From the NCBI GenBank assembly GCA_002437305.1, contig DJOW01000031.1, positions 1 to 29,935 of the forward strand: 29,935 nt of DNA, in the 5' to 3' direction. Source of the DNA: Bacteroidales bacterium UBA6428 (GTDB lineage: Bacteria > Bacteroidota > Bacteroidia > Bacteroidales > UBA932). Under the pieces are notes generated by a model. It saw only the letters and a list, made by a program, of their open reading frames with translations, did no database searches and was not told the origin of the DNA. This document shows, piece after piece, positions 7,812 to 15,307 of this stretch (within the stretch, counting starts at the first letter, position 1; each line of letters begins with the position of its first letter). The position numbers and the translations under genes were made by a program.

Positions 7812-9002
7812 CTACTTGATCCCAAGTTTCCTCTTGAGATCCTTGGACAGGGCATCCTTGTGGACAAGGACATCCATGGACTTGGCACGCACAAAGGAGT
7901 CCGAACAGTACCAGATTCCGGCGTACTTGCCCGTCGTACCCCAAGAGTTCTTGACCATGAAGTACTTGGTACCGTTCTGATCTGTGGCCAAGCCAAAGAT
8001 CTGCATTCCGTGGTCATCAGTGGTGGTCTTGTTTTCAAAACCTTCCTGACGGGACTCCTGGGTGACGGAAGCCTCTTTCGGGAGTTCGGCGGCTGAGGCA
8101 TCCTTCTTCTCCCCGGCCTTGCCAACCCAACGCTCCTGATCCGAACCTGACGTGGCCTTCACTTCCTCAAGAAGGACTCCTATGCCGTTCCTGGTGAAAC
8201 CTTTCTCGCTGACGTCCGTACCCCATGCCAGGGTATAGCCTTTGTCAATGGCGCTGTAGATGACCTCCATGAACTCATCAAGAGGGATGTTGTAGGCCGA
8301 ATCCCATCTCCAGTTGTCCGAGAGCTCGATGATGAACGATGTGTAGAATGGATGATGGGTGAAAGATGTGAGCGTCACATAATCTGACGGGACGATCCCC
8401 ATCTCGTCCCTGTAGGACGCCGGAGTGTAGGTCTTGCCGTTGAGCTCGAATGTCTCAGGGGTCTCTCCGAGATAGGCGTCGACAACCGCGTCAAAGCCCT
8501 TCTTCCAGGTTGTGGAAAGGGTCTTGTCAGGGTTCTTGGCAATGGCCTCGACATAGGCCTTGGTGGTCGCGTCAAGTTCTCCGTGGATCGGAAGCGGCTG
8601 GAGACCAGGCATCGCGCCTTGAGGCACAAGGCCATAGTCCTCAACTACATGGAGGACATCATCAGCCTCGGATCCGGCGGCGAAATTGATGTGGCCATCC
8701 GTGCGGACATATTTGACGGCCCTGTCCTTGTAGGAATGCGAGACAACAAACATCTCCGAAAAGTCCGGATAAAGGGTCGTGTCTTTGATGTTCTTGATCC
8801 TGATGACCTCAGACTCCAGGAATCCGAGGGTGGAAAAACACCAGCAAGTACCTGAACGGTACTGGTTCTTGACTGGAGAAACAGGGTTTTCCTTTACCAC
8901 GGTGAACTTGTACTCCGCCTCAGGCCGGGATGGGCCAGGCTGGGCCGAAGCCGCAAGAGGGACAAGGGCCACAGCAACGGCGGCCACAAAGATATTCTTC
9001 AT
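7812..9002 (-). CDS. Secreted C1B-family cysteine peptidase (aminopeptidase C / bleomycin hydrolase-like)
   Basis: The 396-residue protein starts with a Sec signal (MKNIFVAAVAVALVPLAASA, cleavage probably before QPGP), which marks it as exported, unlike classical cytosolic PepC. The papain-fold catalytic set is visible: Q47 and C53 in KNQYRSGTCWCFST, H331 in DDHGMQIFG and N352 in VKNSWGTTG. The insertion between Cys and His, with a YxSFIIELSDNW stretch, fits the bleomycin hydrolase/PepC branch. The C-terminus (KLGIK) lies near the active site in that branch and sets aminopeptidase character. Family length is usually about 440-470, so this is a shorter secreted version of the kind common in Bacteroidales. 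It sits 12 bases downstream of rubrerythrin and 30 bases upstream of pssA. Confidence 0.88.
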   Translation of the reverse strand: MKNIFVAAVAVALVPLAASAQPGPSRPEAEYKFTVVKENPVSPVKNQYRSGTCWCFSTLGFLESEVIRIKNIKDTTLYPDFSEMFVVSHSYKDRAVKYVRTDGHINFAAGSEADDVLHVVEDYGLVPQGAMPGLQPLPIHGELDATTKAYVEAIAKNPDKTLSTTWKKGFDAVVDAYLGETPETFELNGKTYTPASYRDEMGIVPSDYVTLTSFTHHPFYTSFIIELSDNWRWDSAYNIPLDEFMEVIYSAIDKGYTLAWGTDVSEKGFTRNGIGVLLEEVKATSGSDQERWVGKAGEKKDASAAELPKEASVTQESRQEGFENKTTTDDHGMQIFGLATDQNGTKYFMVKNSWGTTGKYAGIWYCSDSFVRAKSMDVLVHKDALSKDLKRKLGIK

Positions 9003-9014
9003 ATTTTCAATAAA

Positions 9015-9554
9015 TTAATAGTTTTCAGCCTTGATTTGGAAATAACTCTTAGGATGCTTGCAGACAGGACACACTTCCGGAGCCCTCCTGCCAATCACGA
9101 TGTGGCCGCAGTTCGAGCACTCCCAGACCACGTCCCCGTCCTTGGAGAAAACGGCATCACCCTCAATGTTCCTCAACAGTTTCCTGTAACGTTCCTCGTG
9201 GGTCTTCTCGATGGCTCCGACCTTCTCGAACAGGAAGGCGATCTCATCAAAGCCCTCCTCCTTGGCGGTCTTTGCGAATCCGGCGTACATGTCCGTCCAC
9301 TCATAGTGTTCTCCCGCGGAGGCGTCGGCCAGATTCTCCTCAGTTGAAGGAATCACGCCGCCATGCAGAAGCTTGAACCAGATCTTGGCATGCTCTTTCT
9401 CGTTCTTTGCGGTCTCCTCGAACAGCTTGCCAATCTGCACATAGCCATCCTTCGCAGCCTTTGAGGCGTAGTACAAGTACTTCGTGTGGGCCTGACTCTC
9501 CCCTGCGAACGCTGTCCGCAGATTCTTTTCGGTCTTCGATCCTTTAAGTTCCAT
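9015..9554 (-). CDS. rbr: Rubrerythrin
   Basis: The 179-residue protein reduces hydrogen peroxide in the cytoplasm of anaerobes. An N-terminal four-helix diiron domain has E19 (FAGESQAHTKY), E52xxH55 (NEKEHAK) and the second-half EKTHEERY. A C-terminal rubredoxin-like iron site has C146xxC149 (ECSNCG) and C162xxC165 (CPVCKHP). The ATG at 9554 gives the usual MELKGSKTEKNL start; the 13-codon extension to 9593 does not match the family. A TACATTTG -7 box lies about 82 bases upstream. The gene may lead a transcript that continues into the peptidase, pssA and hydrolase genes. Its presence implies an anaerobic or microaerobic lifestyle. Confidence 0.95.
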   Translation of the reverse strand: MELKGSKTEKNLRTAFAGESQAHTKYLYYASKAAKDGYVQIGKLFEETAKNEKEHAKIWFKLLHGGVIPSTEENLADASAGEHYEWTDMYAGFAKTAKEEGFDEIAFLFEKVGAIEKTHEERYRKLLRNIEGDAVFSKDGDVVWECSNCGHIVIGRRAPEVCPVCKHPKSYFQIKAENY

Positions 9555-9636
9555 GATCCATGAATATTTTAATGTTTCCGACTGTGCTGGCACCGTCTTG
9601 CAGACAGAAGTCCGCTCCGGTACGGCTCAAGCCTTG

Positions 9637-9644
9637 CAAATGTA
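9637..9644 (-). promoter_or_regulatory. Putative -7 box (TACATTTG) for rubrerythrin
   Basis: On the minus strand the bases read TACATTTGC, an exact TAnnTTTG match in a locally A+T-rich stretch. The distance to the rbr ATG is 82 bases. No convincing -33 TTG is present. The rest of 9594-9850 contains only competing short frames (see the 9726-9863 entry). Confidence 0.4.
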
Positions 9645-9725
9645 ATAAAATTACCTTGATAAAGAAAGACCGCCTCCAGCGCAAATGTCATTTCTTGAGG
9701 AACTCTCCTGCGTCAAGCGAGTCCG

Positions 9726-9863
9726 TCACTTTGAGAAGCCCCCGTCATATTTGTAGAGAGATTCCGAATATCGGAAGTACATAAAGAACATGGTGTCCCC
9801 TGGAGGAACACTAAACGGCAATATCGCTCCAGTCAATGGTTCAAAAGCATATGACGGCAGCAT
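9726..9863 (-). CDS. Doubtful small ORF, 45 aa
   Basis: A minus-strand frame begins with ATG at 9863 (MLPSYAFEPLTGAILPF...) and ends with TGA at 9726-9728. Its composition (aromatics, glycines, few arginines) is more protein-like than most shadow frames, and it could be the tail of a decayed minus-strand gene. However, plus-strand frames over the same bases are also open for tens of codons, and the codon pattern does not settle the strand. I recognise no family. It is listed only because nothing better explains these bases. Confidence 0.15.
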   Translation of the reverse strand: MLPSYAFEPLTGAILPFSVPPGDTMFFMYFRYSESLYKYDGGFSK

Positions 9864-10277
9864 TATATGACGATAATGTCACCGTCACTGACCAGAGGAA
9901 GGCACTCCAGCGACATTTCAAGGCGATTTCGTCGTCGCAGAGGGTCAAGAGACTGGTGTAAAATAATATCTGCCGATGCCACTGAGCCGGAAGCTTCCGA
10001 AAAACAGATAGTCTTCCTTGAGAGCAGGACTTCGGAAGCCGCCCGTCTGGTTCTTGACGACAAGTACGACAACCTGCTCATCCCAAAGGCGTTCGGTGAC
10101 ATCGGGATTGAATTTTTCTACCTTCCGGACATCCTTCGGGATTTTGACTGTCACCTTGACGAGAAGGACAAATTCGGGCTTCTAAAGCGTTCGATGGAAT
10201 ACCTTGTGCCGGCCGGGAGTCATCTGTATTGCCGCGGGTTACTCTCTTTACTTAACAAACGATTGGATTCTTGTTGA
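9851..10277 (+). pseudogene. Frameshifted gene of unknown function (about 140 aa if restored)
   Basis: From ATG 9851 one frame reads MTAALYDDNVTVTDQRKAL... and stops at TAA 9959-9961. The next frame is open from there to TGA 10275-10277 (KIISADATEPEASEKQIVF... YLVPAGSHLYCRG). Both halves have coding-like codons (many GAC, AAG, GTC, CTT, ATC). Removing the single T at 9959 joins them as ...QRVKRLV-KIISADATEPEA..., a smooth sequence. This suggests one gene broken by an inserted base. The last 12 codons are A+T-rich and look degenerate. No family is recognised, and there is no signal peptide or membrane segment. It could also be a sequencing error or programmed shift. It lies just upstream of the calcium-ATPase promoter. 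Confidence 0.4.
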
Positions 10278-10304
10278 TGAAATCAGCGTGAGATGGTATC
10301 TTTG
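10274..10304 (+). promoter_or_regulatory. Promoter of the P-type ATPase gene
   Basis: A TTG at 10274-10276, 20 bases, then TATCTTTG at 10297-10304 followed by CGG is an excellent fit to the Bacteroidetes promoter. It decides the start of the ATPase: an in-frame ATG at 10293 lies inside the promoter, so translation must begin at 10332 or later. Confidence 0.6.
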
Positions 10305-10331
10305 CGGACATATTCAAAGAATGGATTGACT

Positions 10332-13121
10332 ATGAAGAAAGGAAACGGTGAGACAAGAGCCGGTATGGCGAATGTGGAACTCACGCAAAGTGGCACAGAG
10401 ACAATGGATTACCTTATCGAGAAATCCGAGGAGGTAGCCCAAGGGAAAGGGCGGAACATCATTCCCGAGGCGGAGAGGGAACCGCTCTGGAAGGCTTATC
10501 TGGAGAAATTCAAGGACCCGATCATCATCATTCTGCTGGTGGCGCTGGCATTGTCGCTTGGCGTGTCGCTCTACGAGATGGCTACGGCGGGACGGGACGC
10601 GTCCTGCCTTATCGAGCCGGTTGGTGTGCTGCTGGCCATTTTGCTGGCGACCGGGATCGGATTCATCTTCGAGGTAAAGGCGGAAAATGAGTTCAAGATT
10701 CTTAACAAGGCGAAGGATGAGAGGCCGGTCAAGGTGCTGCGGCTGAAAAGAGCCGGGGACAAGACTCCACAGACCTATGAGGTTCCTAAAAGCGATGTGT
10801 GTGTCGGAGATGTGGTGGTGCTGGAGAACGGGGACGAGGTCCCTGCGGACGGCATCCTGCTCAGTGACCGGAACCTGACCATTGACGAGTCTAATTTTAC
10901 GGGAGAGCCGTACACGAAAAAGAGGACTTTGCCTGAAAACGGCAAGGAAAGCACCTACCCGGAAAACTTTCTGCTTCGCGGCACAACGGTGATCGAGGGA
11001 AGCGCGACCTATAAGGTGACAGCCGTCGGCACGGCTACGGAGGAAGGAAAAGGCGCGAGAATATTACAGGAAGAGCCTGACGTCGAGACCCCGTTGAACG
11101 CCCAGTTGAACCAGCTCGCCCGGTGGATCACCTATGCGGGCTACATAATCGCCGCGTTGATCGTGGTCGGGAGGATGGCACTGTTCTTCGCCACGAATGA
11201 CACGGAGACATATTCATTCATCGAGATCTTCCGCGTCGCGCTCAACTCGCTGATGATCGCGGTGACGCTGATTGTCGTGGCAGTGCCGGAAGGGCTGCCG
11301 ATGAGCGTGACGATCAGCCTTGCGCTGAGTATGCGCAAGATGCTCAAGGAGAAGAATCTGGTGCGCAAGCTTCACGCCTGCGAGACCCTCGGCGCGACCA
11401 CAGTCATCTGCACGGACAAGACCGGTACACTGACCAAAAACAAAATGAGTGTGGTGGAATCCGAGTTCTGGAGCGTCGATGAAAGCCTCATAGCCGACAG
11501 CATAGCAGTGAACTCCACGGCAGCGCTGAACACTTCGGAGGGCAGCGAGCCTCGCGCGATCGGCAACCCTACGGAAGGAGCGCTTCTGCTCTGGCTTCAC
11601 AGTCAAGGAATAGACTATTCCGAGCGCCGAAACGCCTACAGAATTGTGGACCAAATCGCCTTCTCTACAGAGAGGAAGCGGATGACCACAGACGCGGTTG
11701 ACAAAGCGACCGGCAATGAATATCTTTTCATAAAAGGCGCGCCGGAGCTTTTGCTGGAAACTTCCGACATCATCGAGGGCGGCCCGTCGAAAAACAGCGT
11801 GCTCGCAACCCTTTCGACCTGGCAGTCAAAGGGAATGAGAACCTTGGGATTCGCGGTCAAGAATATGTCAGCGGAAGACACCAAACTCAAATTCATCGGC
11901 ATTGTCGGCATAGCGGATCCGATCAGGGAAGATGTGAAGGAGGCTATCGACACCTGTTCCGGTCACGCCGGAGTGAGGGTGATTATGGTGACAGGAGACA
12001 ATGCCCTGACCGCCAGCGAGATAGCCCGTCAGGCAGGAATAATAAGCAAGAATGAGAGCAACCCTCTGACAATCACAGGCTCCGAGTTCGCCGCCAATAG
12101 TGATGAATATCTCAAAAGAGAAGTGATTCCAGCTCTACGTGTTCTCTCACGGGCACGTCCCGAGGACAAGGTTCGTCTCGTCACCCTGCTTCAGCAGATG
12201 GGCGAGGTCGTGGCGGTCACCGGAGACGGGACGAACGACGCTCCGGCCCTGAAAAAGGCGCAGGTCGGACTCTCGATGGGAGACGGCACGGCAAGGGCGA
12301 AGGAGGCCAGTGATGTGACGATCATCGACAACTCGTTCTCCAGCATTGGGAAAGGCATCCTTTGGGGACGCTCGTTGTACCTGAACATCAAGCGTTTCAT
12401 CCTGTTCCAGATGACAATCAATGTCTGCGCCTGCCTGGTAGTGTTGCTGGGAGCGTTCATCGGACTGGACTCTCCGCTGACCGTCACTCAGATGCTGTGG
12501 GTCAACCTGATAATGGACACATTCGCGGCGATGGCCCTGTCATCCCTGCCGCCTGACCGCCGGGTAATGGAAGACAAGCCGCGCGACCAGAAAAGCCACA
12601 TCATTGACCGCTCGATGGCGAAGCGGATAGCCTTCACGGGAATATTCTTCTTCGTCTATCTCGCCCTTCTCTGGCAACTGCTGTGGCAGACGGACATCAG
12701 CTCGGTAAGGGATCTTCTTCACTGGGACATGGCGGGAAGATTCTTCACGGGAGCTTTCTCGGCCCACACAAAGTCGCATCTTTCCGGCTACGAGCTTGGA
12801 GTGTTCTTCACGACATTCGTTCTGCTCCAATTCTGGAACCTGTTCAACGCCAGATACTTCAAGACCAGCGGCAGCGTTCTCCAAGATGTTCTCGATTTCT
12901 TCTTCAACCGCAAGAGGTTCAAGGCCTCAGCCTGCTACGGCTGCCTTCTGGTCGCCGGGATCATTCTGGCCGGCCAGTTCCTGATCGTCAACTGTTTCGG
13001 AGCCTTCTTCGAGGTCTCCCCTCTCCCTCTTGCCGACTGGGGCTGGATCCTGCTCTGCACCTCACCGGTGCTCATCATCCCGGATCTCTGGAGGTTCATC
13101 CGCTCAAAGATCGCCTCTTAA
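10332..13121 (+). CDS. Calcium-type P-type ATPase (P2, PMCA/SERCA-like)
   Basis: This 929-residue membrane pump is predicted to use ATP to move Ca2+ (or a related cation) out of the cytoplasm. Motifs in order: TGEP in the actuator domain (190-193), PEGLP in transmembrane helix 4 (319-323), the phosphorylated aspartate D362 in DKTGTLT, then KGAPE in the nucleotide domain, MVTGDNALTASEIA, and TGDGTNDAPALKKA at the hinge. Four C-terminal membrane helices follow, with NLIMDTFAA in helix 6, whose N and D fit Ca2+ pumps rather than H+ or Na+/K+ pumps. I start at ATG 10332 (MKKGNGETR); ATG 10365 (MANVELTQSG) is also possible. The gene is monocistronic, with its own promoter. Its last 25 bases are repeated 66 bases downstream. 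Confidence 0.92.
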   Translation: MKKGNGETRAGMANVELTQSGTETMDYLIEKSEEVAQGKGRNIIPEAEREPLWKAYLEKFKDPIIIILLVALALSLGVSLYEMATAGRDASCLIEPVGVLLAILLATGIGFIFEVKAENEFKILNKAKDERPVKVLRLKRAGDKTPQTYEVPKSDVCVGDVVVLENGDEVPADGILLSDRNLTIDESNFTGEPYTKKRTLPENGKESTYPENFLLRGTTVIEGSATYKVTAVGTATEEGKGARILQEEPDVETPLNAQLNQLARWITYAGYIIAALIVVGRMALFFATNDTETYSFIEIFRVALNSLMIAVTLIVVAVPEGLPMSVTISLALSMRKMLKEKNLVRKLHACETLGATTVICTDKTGTLTKNKMSVVESEFWSVDESLIADSIAVNSTAALNTSEGSEPRAIGNPTEGALLLWLHSQGIDYSERRNAYRIVDQIAFSTERKRMTTDAVDKATGNEYLFIKGAPELLLETSDIIEGGPSKNSVLATLSTWQSKGMRTLGFAVKNMSAEDTKLKFIGIVGIADPIREDVKEAIDTCSGHAGVRVIMVTGDNALTASEIARQAGIISKNESNPLTITGSEFAANSDEYLKREVIPALRVLSRARPEDKVRLVTLLQQMGEVVAVTGDGTNDAPALKKAQVGLSMGDGTARAKEASDVTIIDNSFSSIGKGILWGRSLYLNIKRFILFQMTINVCACLVVLLGAFIGLDSPLTVTQMLWVNLIMDTFAAMALSSLPPDRRVMEDKPRDQKSHIIDRSMAKRIAFTGIFFFVYLALLWQLLWQTDISSVRDLLHWDMAGRFFTGAFSAHTKSHLSGYELGVFFTTFVLLQFWNLFNARYFKTSGSVLQDVLDFFFNRKRFKASACYGCLLVAGIILAGQFLIVNCFGAFFEVSPLPLADWGWILLCTSPVLIIPDLWRFIRSKIAS

Positions 13122-13189
13122 TCTCGTCCCGCCGTGCATGACACCTTGACGATGACTGGGTTCATCCGCTCAAAGATCGCCTCGTAATC
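13093..13189 (+). repeat. Direct repeat of the ATPase 3' end (two copies, period 66)
   Basis: The 25 bases at 13093-13117 recur exactly at 13159-13183. One mismatched base and then TAATC follow in both copies (13119-13123 and 13185-13189). Both copies encode FIRSKIAS plus a stop in phase with their own TAA. The intervening 35 bases are unrelated. The second copy looks like the tail of a partial duplication. Confidence 0.8.
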
Positions 13190-13254
13190 CCCACAGCGCG
13201 TCAACCTCGTGATCACGCGTGGAGAGCAATACATTATCCGTCAGCTATATAGCG

Positions 13255-13291
13255 AACTCCCCTCCCTCCCGGACCGGGCAGGAGGAGAGTT
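13255..13291. terminator. Hairpin between convergent genes, possible bidirectional terminator
   Basis: Arms 13255-13265 (AACTCCCCTCC) and 13281-13291 (GGAGGAGAGTT) pair with one mismatch, and an inner CCC/GGG pair (13268-13270 with 13276-13278) extends the stem. It lies between the ends of the ATPase and the AspT-type transporter, where a terminator is expected, but no T run follows directly. The remainder of 13190-13429 shows no gene or other signal that I can support. Confidence 0.35.
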
Positions 13292-13429
13292 AGTTTACCA
13301 ATTACTGATCAAAGCGTTAGCCTCCACAGCTAAAATGACACATGACGGATCGGAAGGGCAAGTTGACGAGGGGCGCGACGACAAACCGACAAGGCCGTCG
13401 CTCTTTCTTACGGTAAAACAACAGGTGTG

Positions 13430-15103
13430 TCAGAGGAGCATCATCACCTGGCCGGAGATGACACGAAGGAACATCTCCATCGGATAGACGGTGGCATAGG
13501 CGACGGAAGGCTCGTCATCATCGACTGTGGTGAGGGCATAGTTGAGCGCGATCGGGTTGGCCATGGACGCGCACAGCATCCCGACATTCGCAGAATAGTC
13601 CGTTTTGCAGAATTTGGATGCGATAAAGCCTACCGACAGGACCGGCACAACGGCAAGAAGAACGCTGATCCCGATCCAGAGCAAGCCTTCCGGCCTCAAA
13701 ACCGTAGCGAAGAAATCAGGGCCTGCGCCAAGCCCCAGTCCGGCAAGATAGATTGTCAGGCCAAACTGCCGGAGCATCAGATTAGCACTGTGGGTCGTGT
13801 AGGTGGTGAGATGGATTCTCGGTCCGAAAGCCCCCATCAGGATGCCGATCAGAATCGGGCCGCCGGCGATTCCCAGCCTGATCGGCACACTCATTCCCGG
13901 AACGGAGATCGGAAGGCTGCCCAGAACCAGTCCGAGCATAAGTCCTATGAAAATGAACAACAGGTTCGGATTACGGAGTTCCTTCTCCTGATTGCCAAGG
14001 ACCTCGGCCACCCGGTCTATCGCCTTCTGCTCGCCCACGATCGTCAGCTTGTCTCCGATCTGGAGCCTGAGATCACGTGAAGGAAGCAGGTCAATGCCGG
14101 CTCGGTTCACCCTTGTGATGTTGATTCTATAGACGTTACGCAGATGCAGATCCCCCAGCTTCGCTCCGTTGACACTCGTCTTGGTGACAAAAATGTGCCT
14201 CGAGACAAGCATCCCGTCCAGGTGGTTCCAGTCTATGTCTTTTTTGTTCCAATCTTTCACAACCTTCTCTCCGAACAACTGCTCGGCTGCCCCGGCGTCC
14301 TTCTCGCGGGTCAGCACAAGCACGTGCTCCCCTTCCTCAAGCACGGTGTCACCGTCCGGGATGATCACCTGCCCGCGCCCCTCACCCGCGAATTTCCAGA
14401 CCCTGGACACGACAATTCGGACGTGCACATCCTTCATTATGTCACGGATGGTCTTTCCGAAGACAGCCGGATTGCTGACCCGGTACTCTGTGATGAAAGT
14501 CTGGTTGTCGTGGACATCCTTGGAACTCTGCTTCTTACGGAATATGGCCGAAAGGACCACAACGCACAGGATCACGCCTATCACTCCGAAAGGATAGCCC
14601 ACCGCGCAGGCAGTGGCCATCTGGTTCGAGACATCAACCGCGTCCGGATCCGCCTGGAGCAGAGTCTGCTGCGCGGCTCCAAGCATAGGGGTGTTGGTGG
14701 CCGCACCTGTGAGCAGGCCAGTCGCCACCGGCAGGGATATTCCACATAATTTACTTATTCCCAACGCCATAAGAGTGCCGACCAGAAGCACTGCAAATGC
14801 CAGGATATTCAATTTTATTCCTCCTTTTTTCAGAGAAGGAAAAAAACTCGGCCCGACCTGCAGACCAAGTGTGAAAACAAACAGCACGAGACCGAAATTC
14901 TGCGCCAAAGCCAACATGCGTGGATCAACGCCAAGCCCGAAATGCCCGGCGATGATTCCGGCGAAAAAGACGAACGTCACACCGAGGCTTACCCCCTTTA
15001 TCTTGACCTTATTGCAAAGAAGGCCTGCCGCGCAGATCAGCGACAGGACGAGAATCGCCTGGACATAAGACGGTTCCGTGAATATCTCGATGAACCAGTT
15101 CAT
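13430..15103 (-). CDS. AspT/YidE-family transporter with two RCK_C domains
   Basis: This 557-residue protein is a predicted secondary transporter of the aspartate:alanine exchanger family. An N-terminal half of about five membrane helices (10-190) contains the repeated-family motif TGAATNTPML near 132-141. Two cytoplasmic TrkA-C (RCK_C) domains follow at about 205-280 and 298-372; these usually bind a ligand and gate transport. A second half-transporter (380-557) ends with SMANPIALNYALTTVDDDEPS. The architecture matches YidE-type 'putative transport proteins', whose substrate is generally unknown; an amino or dicarboxylic acid is only a guess. The -7 box (15114-15121) leaves almost no leader before the ATG. 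It appears to be a single-gene unit. Confidence 0.88.
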   Translation of the reverse strand: MNWFIEIFTEPSYVQAILVLSLICAAGLLCNKVKIKGVSLGVTFVFFAGIIAGHFGLGVDPRMLALAQNFGLVLFVFTLGLQVGPSFFPSLKKGGIKLNILAFAVLLVGTLMALGISKLCGISLPVATGLLTGAATNTPMLGAAQQTLLQADPDAVDVSNQMATACAVGYPFGVIGVILCVVVLSAIFRKKQSSKDVHDNQTFITEYRVSNPAVFGKTIRDIMKDVHVRIVVSRVWKFAGEGRGQVIIPDGDTVLEEGEHVLVLTREKDAGAAEQLFGEKVVKDWNKKDIDWNHLDGMLVSRHIFVTKTSVNGAKLGDLHLRNVYRINITRVNRAGIDLLPSRDLRLQIGDKLTIVGEQKAIDRVAEVLGNQEKELRNPNLLFIFIGLMLGLVLGSLPISVPGMSVPIRLGIAGGPILIGILMGAFGPRIHLTTYTTHSANLMLRQFGLTIYLAGLGLGAGPDFFATVLRPEGLLWIGISVLLAVVPVLSVGFIASKFCKTDYSANVGMLCASMANPIALNYALTTVDDDEPSVAYATVYPMEMFLRVISGQVMMLL

Positions 15104-15113
15104 ATCGTGACTG

Positions 15114-15147
15114 CAAAGATAAATCTTATTTTTGGAAAACTGACAAA
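15114..15147 (-). promoter_or_regulatory. Putative promoter of the AspT-type transporter gene
   Basis: On the minus strand TTTG (15144-15147) is followed after 22 bases by TATCTTTG (15114-15121). The ATG is 10 bases past the -7 box, so the message would be nearly leaderless. Confidence 0.45.
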
Positions 15148-15242
15148 AGAGGGAAGGATATCGGGACAGCCAGCTTTTTGCGGCAGATTCATCCGGAATA
15201 CCACAAGATTGCCATTTGTTACAGATTGTCGCAATTAAACAT

Positions 15243-15250
15243 TATTTTTG
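15243..15250 (+). promoter_or_regulatory. Putative -7 box (TATTTTTG) for the GH25 gene
   Basis: TATTTTTGC fits TAnnTTTG. It argues that transcription starts near 15257, so the in-frame TTG at 15248 cannot be the translation start. A TTTG further upstream (15215-15218 region) is 24 bases away, longer than usual. Confidence 0.4.
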
Positions 15251-15307
15251 CAGGGTAAAAAGGAATCTGAACATCACTCGACTTTGGGACAAAGAGATCA
15301 TACAGGA

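Noticed and set aside
7038..8096. 352-codon open frame on the plus strand
   Set aside because: It runs opposite pssA and the C1B peptidase, both with complete motifs, and its own composition (Arg/His/Gln-rich) is that of a shadow.
10293..10331. In-frame ATG at 10293 as the start of the calcium ATPase
   Set aside because: It overlaps the TATCTTTG promoter box at 10297-10304, so it cannot be on the transcript.
13427..14080. 217-codon plus-strand frame opposite the AspT-type transporter
   Set aside because: Shadow of a well-supported membrane protein with RCK_C domains.
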